Positions 19,533 to 28,112 of a DNA stretch of 64,000 nucleotides are shown here, piece by piece. Each line of letters begins with the position of its first letter. Within the stretch, counting starts at the first letter, position 1. Origin of the DNA: Proteobacteria bacterium CAG:495 (GTDB taxonomy: Bacteria > Pseudomonadota > Alphaproteobacteria > RF32 > CAG-239); the NCBI GenBank assembly GCA_000432275.1, contig HF995302.1:1-64000 (forward strand). The letters are read 5' to 3'. The position numbers and the translations under genes are program-made. The notes beneath the pieces are model-generated. The model was not told where the DNA came from and did not search any database. It saw only the letters and a program-made list of their open reading frames with translations.

Positions 19533-20132
19533 ATGAACGACTGCCTGGAACAACTTGCCGAAAAAAGACGCTCCATATACAATCTGGGGCGCCGGCCGGT
19601 TATGAATGAAGACGAAATCGCCGAACTGGTCAGACATTGCGTCAAATTCAGCCCCTCTGCGTTCAACTCCCAGCCCTGCAGGGTAGTTGTTTTGTTTGGC
19701 GCCGATTCGCACCGTTTGTGGGAACTCACCCTTGCCGAACTGAAAAAAGTCACCCCGCCCGAACGCTTTGCCGCTACGGAAGCAAAAATCCGTTCCTTTG
19801 ACGCAGGCCTCGGCACAATTTTGTTTTTCAACGATTCGGAAACCACCGCAAACCTGCAGCAGAAATTTCCCTTATACGCTGACAAGTTTCCCCTCTGGGC
19901 AGAACAAGCCTCCGGCATCCTGCAATATCTCATATGGACCTCGTTTGCCGAACATGACCTCGGCGCTTCGCTCCAACACTACAATCCGTTGATTGACGAC
20001 GCGGTCAAAAAAGCCTGGAATCTCCCCGAAGGATGGAAACTTATTGCACAAATGCCTTTCGGCTCGATTGAAGCTCCCGCAGATGCCAAAACGTTTATTC
20101 CGGTTGAAGAGCGCGTCATCATCGTAAAATAG
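19533..20132 (+). CDS. Nitroreductase-family oxidoreductase (Frm2/HBN1-like)
   Basis: A 199-residue FMN-dependent nitroreductase-fold protein. The FMN-binding stretch is KFSPSAFNSQPCRVVVLFG; RRSIYNLGRRPVMNEDEI is the N-terminal element and LGASLQHYNPLIDDA the C-terminal signature. These resemble the Frm2 and hydroxylamine-reductase-like subgroup. The physiological substrate is unknown. A strong AAGGAG site lies 9 bp before the ATG. It is monocistronic, upstream of motAB. Confidence 0.88.
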   Translation: MNDCLEQLAEKRRSIYNLGRRPVMNEDEIAELVRHCVKFSPSAFNSQPCRVVVLFGADSHRLWELTLAELKKVTPPERFAATEAKIRSFDAGLGTILFFNDSETTANLQQKFPLYADKFPLWAEQASGILQYLIWTSFAEHDLGASLQHYNPLIDDAVKKAWNLPEGWKLIAQMPFGSIEAPADAKTFIPVEERVIIVK

Positions 20133-20150
20133 CCGATAGGAATTTACTCC

Positions 20151-20165
20151 TTAACATAAAATTAA
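20151..20165. promoter_or_regulatory. CtrA consensus site upstream of motA
   Basis: TTAACATAAAATTAA is an exact TTAA-N7-TTAA match, 46 bp before the motA start. CtrA controls motility genes in many Alphaproteobacteria. Chance matches are possible in AT-rich DNA. Confidence 0.45.
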
Positions 20166-20210
20166 TCATTTTGTCCCTATTCTGTAGCATAACAGCAATA
20201 AGGACAAGCT

Positions 20211-20990
20211 ATGGAAAAATCTACATTTATCGGATTGACAATGGGTCTTGCCGCCGTCGGCGTCGGTATGGCTCTCAAAGGTGCCGATCCTCACTCTTTA
20301 ATTAATCCTGCTGCATTTCTCATCATTTTCGTCGGAACCGCGGCGGCTATTTTCAACGCTTTTCCCATGAGCGAAATTCGCAAGTTTCCAACGCTCATCC
20401 GCATTATCTTCACCGGCACTAAATTCCCTTCCAAACAAGAAGTTCTCGAACTCTTCGTTTCCGTTGCCAAAGCTGCAAAATCAGAAGGCGTCATGGCTAT
20501 TGAAAAACGTGCCAATGAAGTTGAAGACCCTTTCATCCGTTCGGCCATGACCATGGTTGCCGACGGATTCAACGGCGAATTTATCAGCAGCGTAATTGAT
20601 GCCGAAATCAAACAAATGGAAGAACGCCACCGCTCGGGAGCCTCTATCTTTGCCCAATGCGGTATGTATGCCCCCACCCTCGGCGTGCTCGGCGCCGTCA
20701 TCGGCCTGATTGCGGCACTGGGCAACCTCTCCGATATTGACAAACTCGGACACTCCATCGCCGCCGCTTTCGTGGCTACCCTGCTCGGTATCTTCACCGG
20801 ATACGTCTGCTGGCACCCCTTTGCCAACAAACTGAAACAAATCAACGCCCAGGAGGTCGAAATCCGCAAAATGGTGTTGGAGGGGGCGCTTGCCCTTCAG
20901 GAAGGAGCGTCGTCTCTGGCCATGGAAGCCCGCCTGCAGGCATTCATCCCCCTTTCCGAACGAAAATCGCTGCGTGATGCAAAGGATTAA
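20211..20990 (+). CDS. motA: Flagellar motor stator MotA
   Basis: A 259-residue MotA/PomA-type inner-membrane proton or sodium channel subunit that couples ion flow to torque. Four membrane segments are visible: two N-terminal (MGLAAVGVGMALKG, AAFLIIFVGTAAAIF) and two near 150-205 (GVLGAVIGLIAALGNL, AAAFVATLLGIFTGYV). The cytoplasmic loop carries the charged residues that contact the rotor. AAGGAC precedes the ATG. MotB follows after 3 bp. No other flagellar genes are in the window. Confidence 0.93.
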   Translation: MEKSTFIGLTMGLAAVGVGMALKGADPHSLINPAAFLIIFVGTAAAIFNAFPMSEIRKFPTLIRIIFTGTKFPSKQEVLELFVSVAKAAKSEGVMAIEKRANEVEDPFIRSAMTMVADGFNGEFISSVIDAEIKQMEERHRSGASIFAQCGMYAPTLGVLGAVIGLIAALGNLSDIDKLGHSIAAAFVATLLGIFTGYVCWHPFANKLKQINAQEVEIRKMVLEGALALQEGASSLAMEARLQAFIPLSERKSLRDAKD

Positions 20991-20993
20991 CCC

Positions 20994-21671
20994 ATGGCAA
21001 AAATGGTCAAAAAGAAACCGGATACTCCCCCGCACGAAGAACATGCCGACGAAACTTGGCTGATACCATATTCGGACCTGTTGACGCTCCTTTTGGCCTT
21101 GTTTATCGTTCTGTTTGCATCTTCCAGCCTGGACAAGGACAAAGCGGCCCAAATTCAATATGCCTTGGCCGCCGGCTTTAACACGCTGCCTCAAGACAAA
21201 CTCAGCGGCACCATTTTGAACTTTTTGCAAGACGCCAAAGACCTCCGGCTTGAAGACGACAATGTCATCATTGCTGCCGACGCCGAGGGCGCCACGCTGG
21301 AAATCAACAGCATCAGTCTTTTTGCTCCCGGAAGCACCGCAATCCGTGAAGAGGCGGTTCCGCTCCTGAACAAAATCACCCGCCTGCTCGACAGCAACAA
21401 ATACCGCCGTCACCGCATTGTCGTAGAGGGTCACACCGACGACACCAACGAAGGCGATCCCAAACTTTATCCCTCCAACTGGGAGCTTTCGGCAGCCCGA
21501 GCCGGTGCCGTGGTCAGAACAATGAAAGCTTTGGGAACCGACGAAAGCCGCTTCAAAGCAGTCGGTATGGCCGGAATATCTCCGGCGCATCCCAACCTTA
21601 ATCCCTATGGCGAACCAATCCCTGCCAATCGTTACCTAAACCGCAGGGTCATAATCCGAATTGAATTTTAG
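20994..21671 (+). CDS. motB: Flagellar motor stator MotB
   Basis: A 225-residue stator subunit. One N-terminal helix contains the ion-binding Asp in WLIPYSDLLTLLLALFIVLF. The periplasmic OmpA/MotB domain (about 105-225) has VEGHTDDTNEG and NWELSAARAGAVVRTM, which anchor it to peptidoglycan. Together with motA this implies a motile or formerly motile cell. Its last four bases overlap the convergent DUF3750 gene. Confidence 0.94.
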   Translation: MAKMVKKKPDTPPHEEHADETWLIPYSDLLTLLLALFIVLFASSSLDKDKAAQIQYALAAGFNTLPQDKLSGTILNFLQDAKDLRLEDDNVIIAADAEGATLEINSISLFAPGSTAIREEAVPLLNKITRLLDSNKYRRHRIVVEGHTDDTNEGDPKLYPSNWELSAARAGAVVRTMKALGTDESRFKAVGMAGISPAHPNLNPYGEPIPANRYLNRRVIIRIEF

Positions 21672-22426
21672 AGCTTGTCCAACGGTGCGTCTTTTAACCC
21701 GAGCCGCCCGACAAAAGGCAGTTTCAAAGCCGGACGATAGAAATCTATGCCGAAATTGAGCCCCAAAATGTTCAGCTCGATTCCTTCTGCCTTGCCCAGC
21801 GTAATTCCCAGCGCGCCGTAAACAGAAAACTGATAACCGGAACCGCTTTCGCTGGGGCCGAAAAAGCGGCCGTCGTCAATCCAGTCTTTGCCGATGGCGT
21901 GCGGAGGCAGTTCAACCGTCAGCTCCGGAACATGACGGATAATATGAGAAACGAAAGTGTTGCTGTTGGGGCCGGGCCAAATCCGGTAAACACGGTTATA
22001 AGGATATTCCGCCACCAGTTTTTTTATCTGCGTTATGGCTCTCTCCGCCTTCTCGCCCCTGAGTTCTTCAATCAGTTCCGGCTCGGCGCCGAACCATCTG
22101 CGGTCAGGAATGTCTTTCTTGACGGAAACCGCCTCTCCGCCCCGAAAAACCCGATATCCCATCACCTGATAAGTCTCGTAATAATCAGCGTCCTTTTCCT
22201 TGGTTGCAATCCAGCTGTGAACCGACAGCCAGCCTTTCCAGTTGATTGTCCGCGCGGCATAAACCTGAACCACGGCCGCTTTCTCCTCTTGCGGCAGCGG
22301 AGCCAGACCGGCACTGCTGCGGTCGGCTTCCCACCATTTTACCGGGCGGTAGAACAAAACCATGGCCAAAACAGCTGCCATCACCAACAATCCTATTCTC
22401 AAAAATTTTTTCCGTTTAAGCATCAT
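21668..22426 (-). CDS. DUF3750 domain protein
   Basis: A 252-residue protein with an N-terminal membrane helix (RIGLLVMAAVLAMVLFY) and a periplasmic domain. VQVYAARTINWKGWLSVHSWIATK, YNRVYRIWPGPNSNTFVSHI and IGKDWIDDGRFFGPSESGSGYQFS-type segments fit the DUF3750 family, whose function is unknown. The Asn, Ser and His residues in GPNSNTFVSHI resemble a catalytic-type cluster but no activity is established. Divergence from terC is not seen; terC lies upstream on the same strand with a terminator between. Confidence 0.75.
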   Translation of the reverse strand: MMLKRKKFLRIGLLVMAAVLAMVLFYRPVKWWEADRSSAGLAPLPQEEKAAVVQVYAARTINWKGWLSVHSWIATKEKDADYYETYQVMGYRVFRGGEAVSVKKDIPDRRWFGAEPELIEELRGEKAERAITQIKKLVAEYPYNRVYRIWPGPNSNTFVSHIIRHVPELTVELPPHAIGKDWIDDGRFFGPSESGSGYQFSVYGALGITLGKAEGIELNILGLNFGIDFYRPALKLPFVGRLGLKDAPLDKL

Positions 22427-22452
22427 CTCTTATATATCCGTTTAATTGCAAA

Positions 22453-22480
22453 ATAAAAGCCCCGGTCTGCGGGGCTTTTG
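22453..22480 (-). terminator. terC terminator
   Basis: The stem AAAAGCCCC/GGGGCTTTT with a short loop lies 7 bp after the terC stop on the minus strand. Confidence 0.85.
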
Positions 22481-22486
22481 TTCCGC

Positions 22487-23452
22487 CTAAGCATTTGGGT
22501 TGCGCCTTAGCTTCACAATTGAGAAGAACATTCCCGCAAACAAAATCGAAAACGTAATCGCCAGTGAGTGAGCCGGCTGCAACTCAATTCCGAAATACGG
22601 CAGAAAAATCTTCAGGCCGATAAAAATCAACACGACGGACAAAGCCTGCTTGAGATAAACAAACTTGTTTACTGCCGCCTCCAGCAAGAAGTACAAGGCA
22701 CGCAGCCCCAAAATGGCAAAGATGTTGCTGGTGTAGATAATAAACACGTCTTGCGTAATCAAAAAGATTGCCGGAATGCTGTCCAATGCAAAAATAACAT
22801 CCATCGTCTCAATGATAATCAGAGCAAAAAACAACGGCGTAATATAATGATGTCCGCCTTTTTTAATAAAGAAATGTGCCCCGTGAATCTCATGCGTCAC
22901 ATGAAACATTTTTGACACCAGCTTATACAGACGGCTGTCCTTCAGACTTTTGGCTTCTTCCTTGGCCGGCAGAATCATCTTGACGCCGGTGTACAGCAAA
23001 AATGCCGAAAAAATATACAATACCCAATGGAATTGACGAATTAAAGCGTCACCGACCAAAATCAGCACCGCACGCATCACAATCGCGCCCAGAATGCCCC
23101 AGAACAACACCCGGTGCTGATACATCCGCGGCACTCCCAACGTGGTAAAAATCAGCGACATAATGAAAACATTGTCCAGAGACAAACTCTTTTCCACCAG
23201 AAAACCGGTAAAAAACAGCATTCCCTTGTCAAAGCCCTCTTCATACATCACAAATACGCCGAAGACACAGGCCGCCAGAATATAAACAATACAAACCACC
23301 AGCGTATGCATAAAATTCGGCACTTCGTTTTTACGGTTGAAAAACAGCAGATCCCACAACAGCAGAACCAAAACCGCAACCCCGAAAATAACCCACATCC
23401 AAAACTCCGGCAACACCGCATGATGCGTAAACAGGTCAACTAACTTTTCCAT
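22487..23452 (-). CDS. TerC/Alx-family membrane protein
   Basis: A 321-residue polytopic membrane protein of the TerC family, related to E. coli Alx, which is linked to manganese export and alkaline or metal-stress handling. About nine helices are visible. Conserved acidic motifs LLLWDLLFFNRK, EKSLSLDNVFIMSLIF and FALDSIPAIFLITQD bracket the likely metal path. No yybP-ykoY riboswitch could be recognised in the short leader. The ATG at 23452 follows AAAGGAGT. Confidence 0.93.
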   Translation of the reverse strand: MEKLVDLFTHHAVLPEFWMWVIFGVAVLVLLLWDLLFFNRKNEVPNFMHTLVVCIVYILAACVFGVFVMYEEGFDKGMLFFTGFLVEKSLSLDNVFIMSLIFTTLGVPRMYQHRVLFWGILGAIVMRAVLILVGDALIRQFHWVLYIFSAFLLYTGVKMILPAKEEAKSLKDSRLYKLVSKMFHVTHEIHGAHFFIKKGGHHYITPLFFALIIIETMDVIFALDSIPAIFLITQDVFIIYTSNIFAILGLRALYFLLEAAVNKFVYLKQALSVVLIFIGLKIFLPYFGIELQPAHSLAITFSILFAGMFFSIVKLRRNPNA

Positions 23453-23535
23453 AGATTACTCCTTTGACAAACTGCTTTTTTTATAGGCTGATTGCCCGCA
23501 TCTTGTCAACGGCAATTCCCTCTTTATACAGATAC

Positions 23536-23578
23536 AAAAATCCCGGAATGCGGATGCAAACCGGGATAAAATTAAAAA
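23536..23578 (-). repeat. 43-bp hairpin element, copy 2
   Basis: Identical to 18436-18478. It begins three bases after the CLec gene stop (minus strand) and can act as its terminator. Its position just after a candidate variable region recalls the hairpins found downstream of such regions in diversity-generating retroelements. Confidence 0.9.
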
Positions 23579-23605
23579 AAGCTAAATTTTGAATTCAACC
23601 GCACA

Positions 23606-23701
23606 GCGAACGCGGTAACTGAAAGTCTTATAGTAGCGGTACATGAGGCTGTCGGACGGTCTGACGACCCACGCGACGTTACCGTAGCTGTAGCCCTCGG
23701 A
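23606..23701 (-). other. Candidate DGR-type variable region
   Basis: In this 96-bp stretch, which encodes the CLec ligand-binding end, 20 of 32 codons end in C (TAC, AGC, GTC, TCC, GAC, CTC, CGC, TTC). In the preceding part of the same copy about one in six do. Adenine mutagenesis of AAC codons in a template yields exactly NNC codons. No template or reverse transcriptase is visible in the window, so the call rests on composition, fold and position. Confidence 0.45.
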
Positions 23702-24489
23702 CGAAGACCAATAAAAAGCTTCATCCAGCAAACAATTTCCGGACAAACCTCCGGAATTAAGCAAGGCAAATGATTCGCGCAACTTTTTCCGATTACCGAA
23801 AATATGCTTAAGCTCTTCTTTATTCGGCAGAAAACCCGTACCGGCTTTAATGCCGTCAAAAGTATATTCCGCACACCATTCGGCTGCTTCCGCATTTTTA
23901 TGTCTTTCTTTGGCCGCTTTTAATATCAGAGCCGTTGCCTCTTTGCCGCTAAGTTCGCTAAGTCCCAATAATACCTTGATATAAAGCCAGCCGCTCGACC
24001 ATGGCAACATAGCTTCCCGCAATCCCAAAGCCAACCCGTGGTTCTTTTCTACACAGCCGACAATTGCCGAAACCTGATTGTCTTTTATCAGTTCCGGAAA
24101 TATCAAACCGTCTGCGTAATAAAACTATAAAACCCGTGCCGGCTTTAATGCCGTCAAAAGCATATTCCGCACACCATTCGGCCGCTTCTGCATTTTCATG
24201 TTTTTCTTTGGCTGTTTTCAGTATCAGAGACGTTGCCTCTTTACCTCTAAGTCCTGATGGCATATCGACATAAAGCCAAGTACTCGACCACGGAAGTTCC
24301 GTTTCCCGTAATCCCAAAGCCAACCCGTGGTTCCTGTCTACGCAGCCGACAATCGCCGAAACCTGACTGTCTTTTATCAGTTCCGGGAATATTAAGCCGT
24401 CTGCGTAATAAAACATCCCCGGCGCAATCTTCTTCGGCGTTACAAACTTCTTAGACGGGATAAAATTCATATCCTGAAAAGTTGTTTTT

Positions 24490-24621
24490 CTGCCAACAGG
24501 ACACAATTGTTGTAAAAACTCTGCGCTGATTTGATTGTTCTCATACCAGCTCTTTTTCCCCAAAGAACACAACTGTTGCAAAAACTCTGCGCTGATTTGA
24601 TTGTTCTCATACCAGCTCTTT
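24490..24621 (-). repeat. 66-bp in-frame tandem repeat
   Basis: Two near-identical 66-bp units encode the SWYENNQISAEFLQQLC element of the CLec gene N terminus. Confidence 0.85.
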
Positions 24622-24824
24622 ACTACTGCTTCTGCCGTTAAACCGCTTTCAGCCAATGCAGAATTTAAAATATCAATTTTTTTCATAATACAATATATTA
24701 AAATTAATAATAGGCATCATTGTTTTGTAAGTTGTTTCAAACCTATAACATTATTCCCACTCTGTCAATGACACATAGGACAAAAGTAATGGTCTTTATA
24801 TGGTGAATTATATAACCCATAAAA

Positions 24825-24848
24825 TAAAACCCTGCATATTGCAGGGTA
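24825..24848 (-). terminator. merR-operon terminator
   Basis: ACCCTGCA/TGCAGGGT hairpin followed by TTTTATTTT on the minus strand, just after the MerR gene. Confidence 0.8.
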
Positions 24849-24856
24849 GGGAATGG

Positions 24857-25270
24857 TTATTTTTTTTCAGCTCTTGCCAATGCGGTACTAAGTTCGCTGC
24901 GCATATCTTTCAACTGGCTTAGCAAACCGCTGATTAATGCTCTGCCGTTTTCATCCAAAACGGTTTTTTCCGCTTTGTCGGCAAAAAAGTCTTTTTGAAT
25001 TTCATCACCGACAACGGCTTTTACGCCTTTTTCCTTAAAAACTTTTTGGACGCCTTCGATTGTATAGCGTTTCTCATACAAATAATCGCGAATGGTCTTG
25101 ACCAGCTCAACGTCATCGGGACGATAATAACGCCGTCCGCCGCTGCGTTTCATCGGTTTTATCTGAGGAAATTTGGTTTCCCAAAAGCGCAGCACATGCG
25201 TAGCAACTCCGAGTTCTTCAGCAACTTCGGCAATTGTACGAAATGCTGCCTTGCTTTTGTTTACAACCAT
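24857..25270 (-). CDS. MerR-family transcriptional regulator
   Basis: A 137-residue regulator. The N-terminal winged helix reads [42 protein letters not shown] in effect, the MerR signature, from about residue 9. A short helical C terminus lacks metal-binding cysteines. In Alphaproteobacteria this MerR gene typically sits directly after ihfA, as here (17-bp gap). The target is unknown. Confidence 0.93.
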   Translation of the reverse strand: MVVNKSKAAFRTIAEVAEELGVATHVLRFWETKFPQIKPMKRSGGRRYYRPDDVELVKTIRDYLYEKRYTIEGVQKVFKEKGVKAVVGDEIQKDFFADKAEKTVLDENGRALISGLLSQLKDMRSELSTALARAEKK

Positions 25271-25287
25271 GGAAACGTCCTTTAAAG

Positions 25288-25572
25288 TTATGCGTTGATT
25301 GTTTTGCGCATTGTCTGAGACGGTTTAAATGAAATTACCTTGCGCGGGCTGATGATTGCTTCTACGCCGGTTTTAGGGTTGCGGCCTGAGCGCTCCTTTT
25401 TTTGGCGCAAGGAAAAAGTTCCGAACGAAGACAACTTAACATCGTTGCCATTGCTTAATTCTTTAACAATTTCATCAAGAATCATATCCAGAATGTCTGT
25501 AGAATCTTTTCTGGACAGTCCGATTTCTTCATAAATTGTTTCTGCAACATCTGCACGAGTAATTGTTTTCAT
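25288..25572 (-). CDS. ihfA: Integration host factor alpha subunit
   Basis: A 94-residue HU/IHF-family DNA-bending protein. [20 protein letters not shown] opens the helical body. [28 protein letters not shown] is the beta arm with the RNPKTG tip that intercalates in the minor groove. Its place between fabH and merR identifies it as the alpha subunit. AAAGGAT precedes the ATG. Confidence 0.93.
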   Translation of the reverse strand: MKTITRADVAETIYEEIGLSRKDSTDILDMILDEIVKELSNGNDVKLSSFGTFSLRQKKERSGRNPKTGVEAIISPRKVISFKPSQTMRKTINA

Positions 25573-25677
25573 CTTTAATCCTTTGTTATTTAATAGTATT
25601 CAAATTTATGACAAGAATAAGTATACCAGATTTACCTTGGTGACAAGAGTTAATCCACAGTTTTTATAGAATTTTTT

Positions 25678-26655
25678 TTACAGGCGGACAACCGCAGCAC
25701 CCCAGGTAAAGCCGGCGCCCATTGCGGTCAGGACGACACAGTCGCCTTCCTTAATCGTACCGTCTTCCATTTTCTCCGAAAGGGCAATGGGAATTGTTGC
25801 GGCGGAAGTGTTGCCGTAGCGGGCAATGTTGACGATGACTTTTTCATCGGCGATTCCAAGTTTTTTCCCGACGCCTTCAATAATGCGGATGTTAGCCTGG
25901 TGAGGAATCAGCCAGTCAACGTCGTCGGCACTGATGCCGGCCTCTTTCATAGCGTCTTCGGCAGCTTGGGGCATACAGTTAACGGCATACTTGAATACTT
26001 CTTTACCGTCCATAACAATGTGTCCCGTTGTTTGCGTTCCTGAAACGCCACCGTCGGTCTTCAAATTGTCATAATGATAACCGTCGGCATAAATTTTGGT
26101 TGCCAAAACGCCGCGGTCTTCAATTGTGCCTGTTCCGTCGGCTGCTCTTAACACAGCGGCACCGGCACCGTCACCGAACAAGACGCAGGTATTGCGGTCA
26201 GTCCAGTCAGTGATTTTTGAAAGAGATTCCGCACCGATAATCAAGGCCGTCTTAACTTGGCCCAGACGAATCATATTATCTGCCATGGTCAGAGCATATA
26301 CAAAGCCGGAGCAGGCTGCCGACATATCAAAAGCAATTGTGCCCGGTCTGACGCCCAGACGCGCAGAAACCTTTGCTGCGGTAGAGGGGGTTGTGTTGTC
26401 CGGCGTAATCGTTGCCAAAATAACCATATCCAACTCTTCCGCACTGATATTTGCAGTTTTGAGTGCCATTTCAGCCGCATGAAAAGCCAGGTCCGAAGTG
26501 GTCTCGTTCTCAACGACGCAGCGGGCTTTAATGCCTGTACGGGTAGTAATCCACTCGTCGCTGGTTTCTACGATTTTAGCCATATCGTCATTGGTTAAAA
26601 CTTTTTTCGGTGCATAATGACCGTGTCCGATGATTTGTGTTCTAATAGACTTCAT
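25678..26655 (-). CDS. fabH: 3-oxoacyl-ACP synthase III (FabH)
   Basis: A 325-residue condensing enzyme that starts fatty-acid synthesis from acetyl-CoA and malonyl-ACP. The catalytic triad is C115 (MSAACSGFVYAL), H252 (LIPHQANIRI) and N282 (YGNTSAATIP). The ATG at 26655 gives the normal N terminus MKSIRTQIIGHG; a more upstream in-frame start would add 14 residues inside plsX. It overlaps the plsX end by 14 bp, so translation is probably coupled. Confidence 0.96.
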   Translation of the reverse strand: MKSIRTQIIGHGHYAPKKVLTNDDMAKIVETSDEWITTRTGIKARCVVENETTSDLAFHAAEMALKTANISAEELDMVILATITPDNTTPSTAAKVSARLGVRPGTIAFDMSAACSGFVYALTMADNMIRLGQVKTALIIGAESLSKITDWTDRNTCVLFGDGAGAAVLRAADGTGTIEDRGVLATKIYADGYHYDNLKTDGGVSGTQTTGHIVMDGKEVFKYAVNCMPQAAEDAMKEAGISADDVDWLIPHQANIRIIEGVGKKLGIADEKVIVNIARYGNTSAATIPIALSEKMEDGTIKEGDCVVLTAMGAGFTWGAAVVRL

Positions 26656-27706
26656 AAATAACTTCCTGTGATAATTCGTCGAGGTCGACTTTTTCAACTT
26701 CTTCGCGAATGGTGGCTACAAAATTTTGACGCACCAAAGTGGCAGCGTTACTGACGGCAACCGAAAACCCGAGGGCATCCGTTCCGCCGTGGCTTTTAAC
26801 CGAGAGGCCGTTGAGGCCGACAAACATGGCGCCGTTATAGAGGCGGGGATCCATTGTCTTTTTGACCTTGAGCATAACGCCCAGCATAAACGGCATTCCC
26901 AGTTTTGCCAAAAATGACTTTTTGATGGAGTCTTTTAACAAACGGACGACCAAACGTGCAGTGCCTTCAATCGATTTGAGGGCGATATTGCCGGTAAACC
27001 CGTCGGCAACGATAACGTCGGCAACGCCGTTGGGGATTTCGTGCGGTTCAATATATCCTCGGAAATCAATGTTCATCCGCGAGTTTTTAATCATATGAGC
27101 AGCCTGGCGGATTTCTTCTTTGCCTTTCATCTCTTCGGCACCGATGTTCAGCAGGGCAACCCGCGGCTTTTCAATGCCCAGGGCATGACGAGCCAAAATG
27201 TCTCCCATCATTGCAAACTCGGCCAGATTTATGGCGCTGCACTCGGTGTTGGCACCCAGGTCAAGCATAACGTATTTGCCGTGTTGATGGGGCATAATGC
27301 TGACAATCGCCGGACGATGGATTTTTTGAATGGTCTTGAGAACCAGCTTGGAAATAGCCATCAACGCTCCGGTGTTTCCGGCTGAAACGATAGCTTGCGC
27401 TTCTCCTTTGCGCACGGCGTCAATAGCCATGTACATACTGGTGTTTCGATTGCGGATAACTTGGGAAGGCTTGTCTTCGTTGTGAACGACTTCCAGTGCA
27501 TGGCGTACTTCACAAACCTTTTGTAAGGCGGGATATTGGCTAAGATTTGCGTTAATCTTCGCTTCATCCCCGAATAAGAGGAATTTGACGTCGGGATTCT
27601 TTTTGGCGGCAATTGCCAACCCTTCTATGACGACTCGGGGGGAATTATCTCCCCCCATAGCATCGATTGATATGACCAGATTATTAGTAGACAAAACCTG
27701 CTCCAT
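26642..27706 (-). CDS. plsX: Phosphate acyltransferase PlsX
   Basis: A 354-residue enzyme that converts acyl-ACP to acyl-phosphate for phospholipid synthesis. SIDAMGGDNSPRVVIEG, SAGNTGALMAISK, LDLGANTEC and VADGFTGNIALKSIEGTA are family motifs. Order rpmF-plsX-fabH is the standard bacterial arrangement linking ribosome and lipid synthesis. Confidence 0.96.
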   Translation of the reverse strand: MEQVLSTNNLVISIDAMGGDNSPRVVIEGLAIAAKKNPDVKFLLFGDEAKINANLSQYPALQKVCEVRHALEVVHNEDKPSQVIRNRNTSMYMAIDAVRKGEAQAIVSAGNTGALMAISKLVLKTIQKIHRPAIVSIMPHQHGKYVMLDLGANTECSAINLAEFAMMGDILARHALGIEKPRVALLNIGAEEMKGKEEIRQAAHMIKNSRMNIDFRGYIEPHEIPNGVADVIVADGFTGNIALKSIEGTARLVVRLLKDSIKKSFLAKLGMPFMLGVMLKVKKTMDPRLYNGAMFVGLNGLSVKSHGGTDALGFSVAVSNAATLVRQNFVATIREEVEKVDLDELSQEVIYEVY

Positions 27707-27752
27707 TCAAATGATAATACCTAAAAAACTTTAGGCAAGTTGTAGTAATAAA

Positions 27753-27941
27753 TTACTCAGCAGCAGCTTTTTTAGCAACTACTTCGCGACCGTCGTACTG
27801 ACCGCAGGCAGGGCATACGTTGTGAGGTCTTTTTAACTCACCGCAGTTCGGGCATTCTACATAAGAATTGCTCTTCAATGCATCGTGAGAACGGCGCATG
27901 TCGCGACGTGATTTTGAAACTTTCTTTTTAGGTGTAGCCAT
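27753..27941 (-). CDS. rpmF: Ribosomal protein L32
   Basis: A 62-residue large-subunit protein. [20 protein letters not shown] is the typical start, and the four zinc-ligand cysteines are in [18 protein letters not shown]. An Ala/Lys tail ends it. It lies 46 bp before plsX on the same strand. Confidence 0.97.
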   Translation of the reverse strand: MATPKKKVSKSRRDMRRSHDALKSNSYVECPNCGELKRPHNVCPACGQYDGREVVAKKAAAE

Positions 27942-28112
27942 CTTCTTATACTCTAAAATTAATGTTATTTATTTGATTCAAGCGACATTATTAACCTATT
28001 TAGTTTTTAAAATCAACTAAATAAAATGTCTTTTTTGCGAAATTCTGAAACCCTTTTACTCAATATTTTCCTATTTTGCAAGGACTTTTTTACAAATATA
28101 AAAGAGCAGCCC

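Larger units (their letters stand above)
23582..24686 (-). pseudogene. CLec-fold (DUF1566/FGE-like) protein, tandemly duplicated and frameshifted
   Basis: The start at 24686 gives MKKIDILNSALAESGL, then two copies of a 22-residue element (SWYENNQISAEFLQQLC). The CLec domain begins at GMFYYADGLIFPELI. After AGTGF (about 24126) the sequence returns out of frame to YYADGLIFPELI of a second, about 83% identical copy, which continues to the stop at 23582. The 290-bp period is not a multiple of three. The second copy contains the CLec end: LPNKEELKHIF, FYWSSSEG, and the terminal YRVRCAVEF. No signal peptide is seen. It may be a collapsed pair of paralogues. The last 100 bp look hypervariable (see separate feature). 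Confidence 0.7.

Noticed and set aside
23453..23535. Possible manganese riboswitch upstream of the TerC/Alx gene
   Set aside because: The leader is under 100 bp and shows no yybP-ykoY core; the upstream hairpin belongs to the CLec gene.
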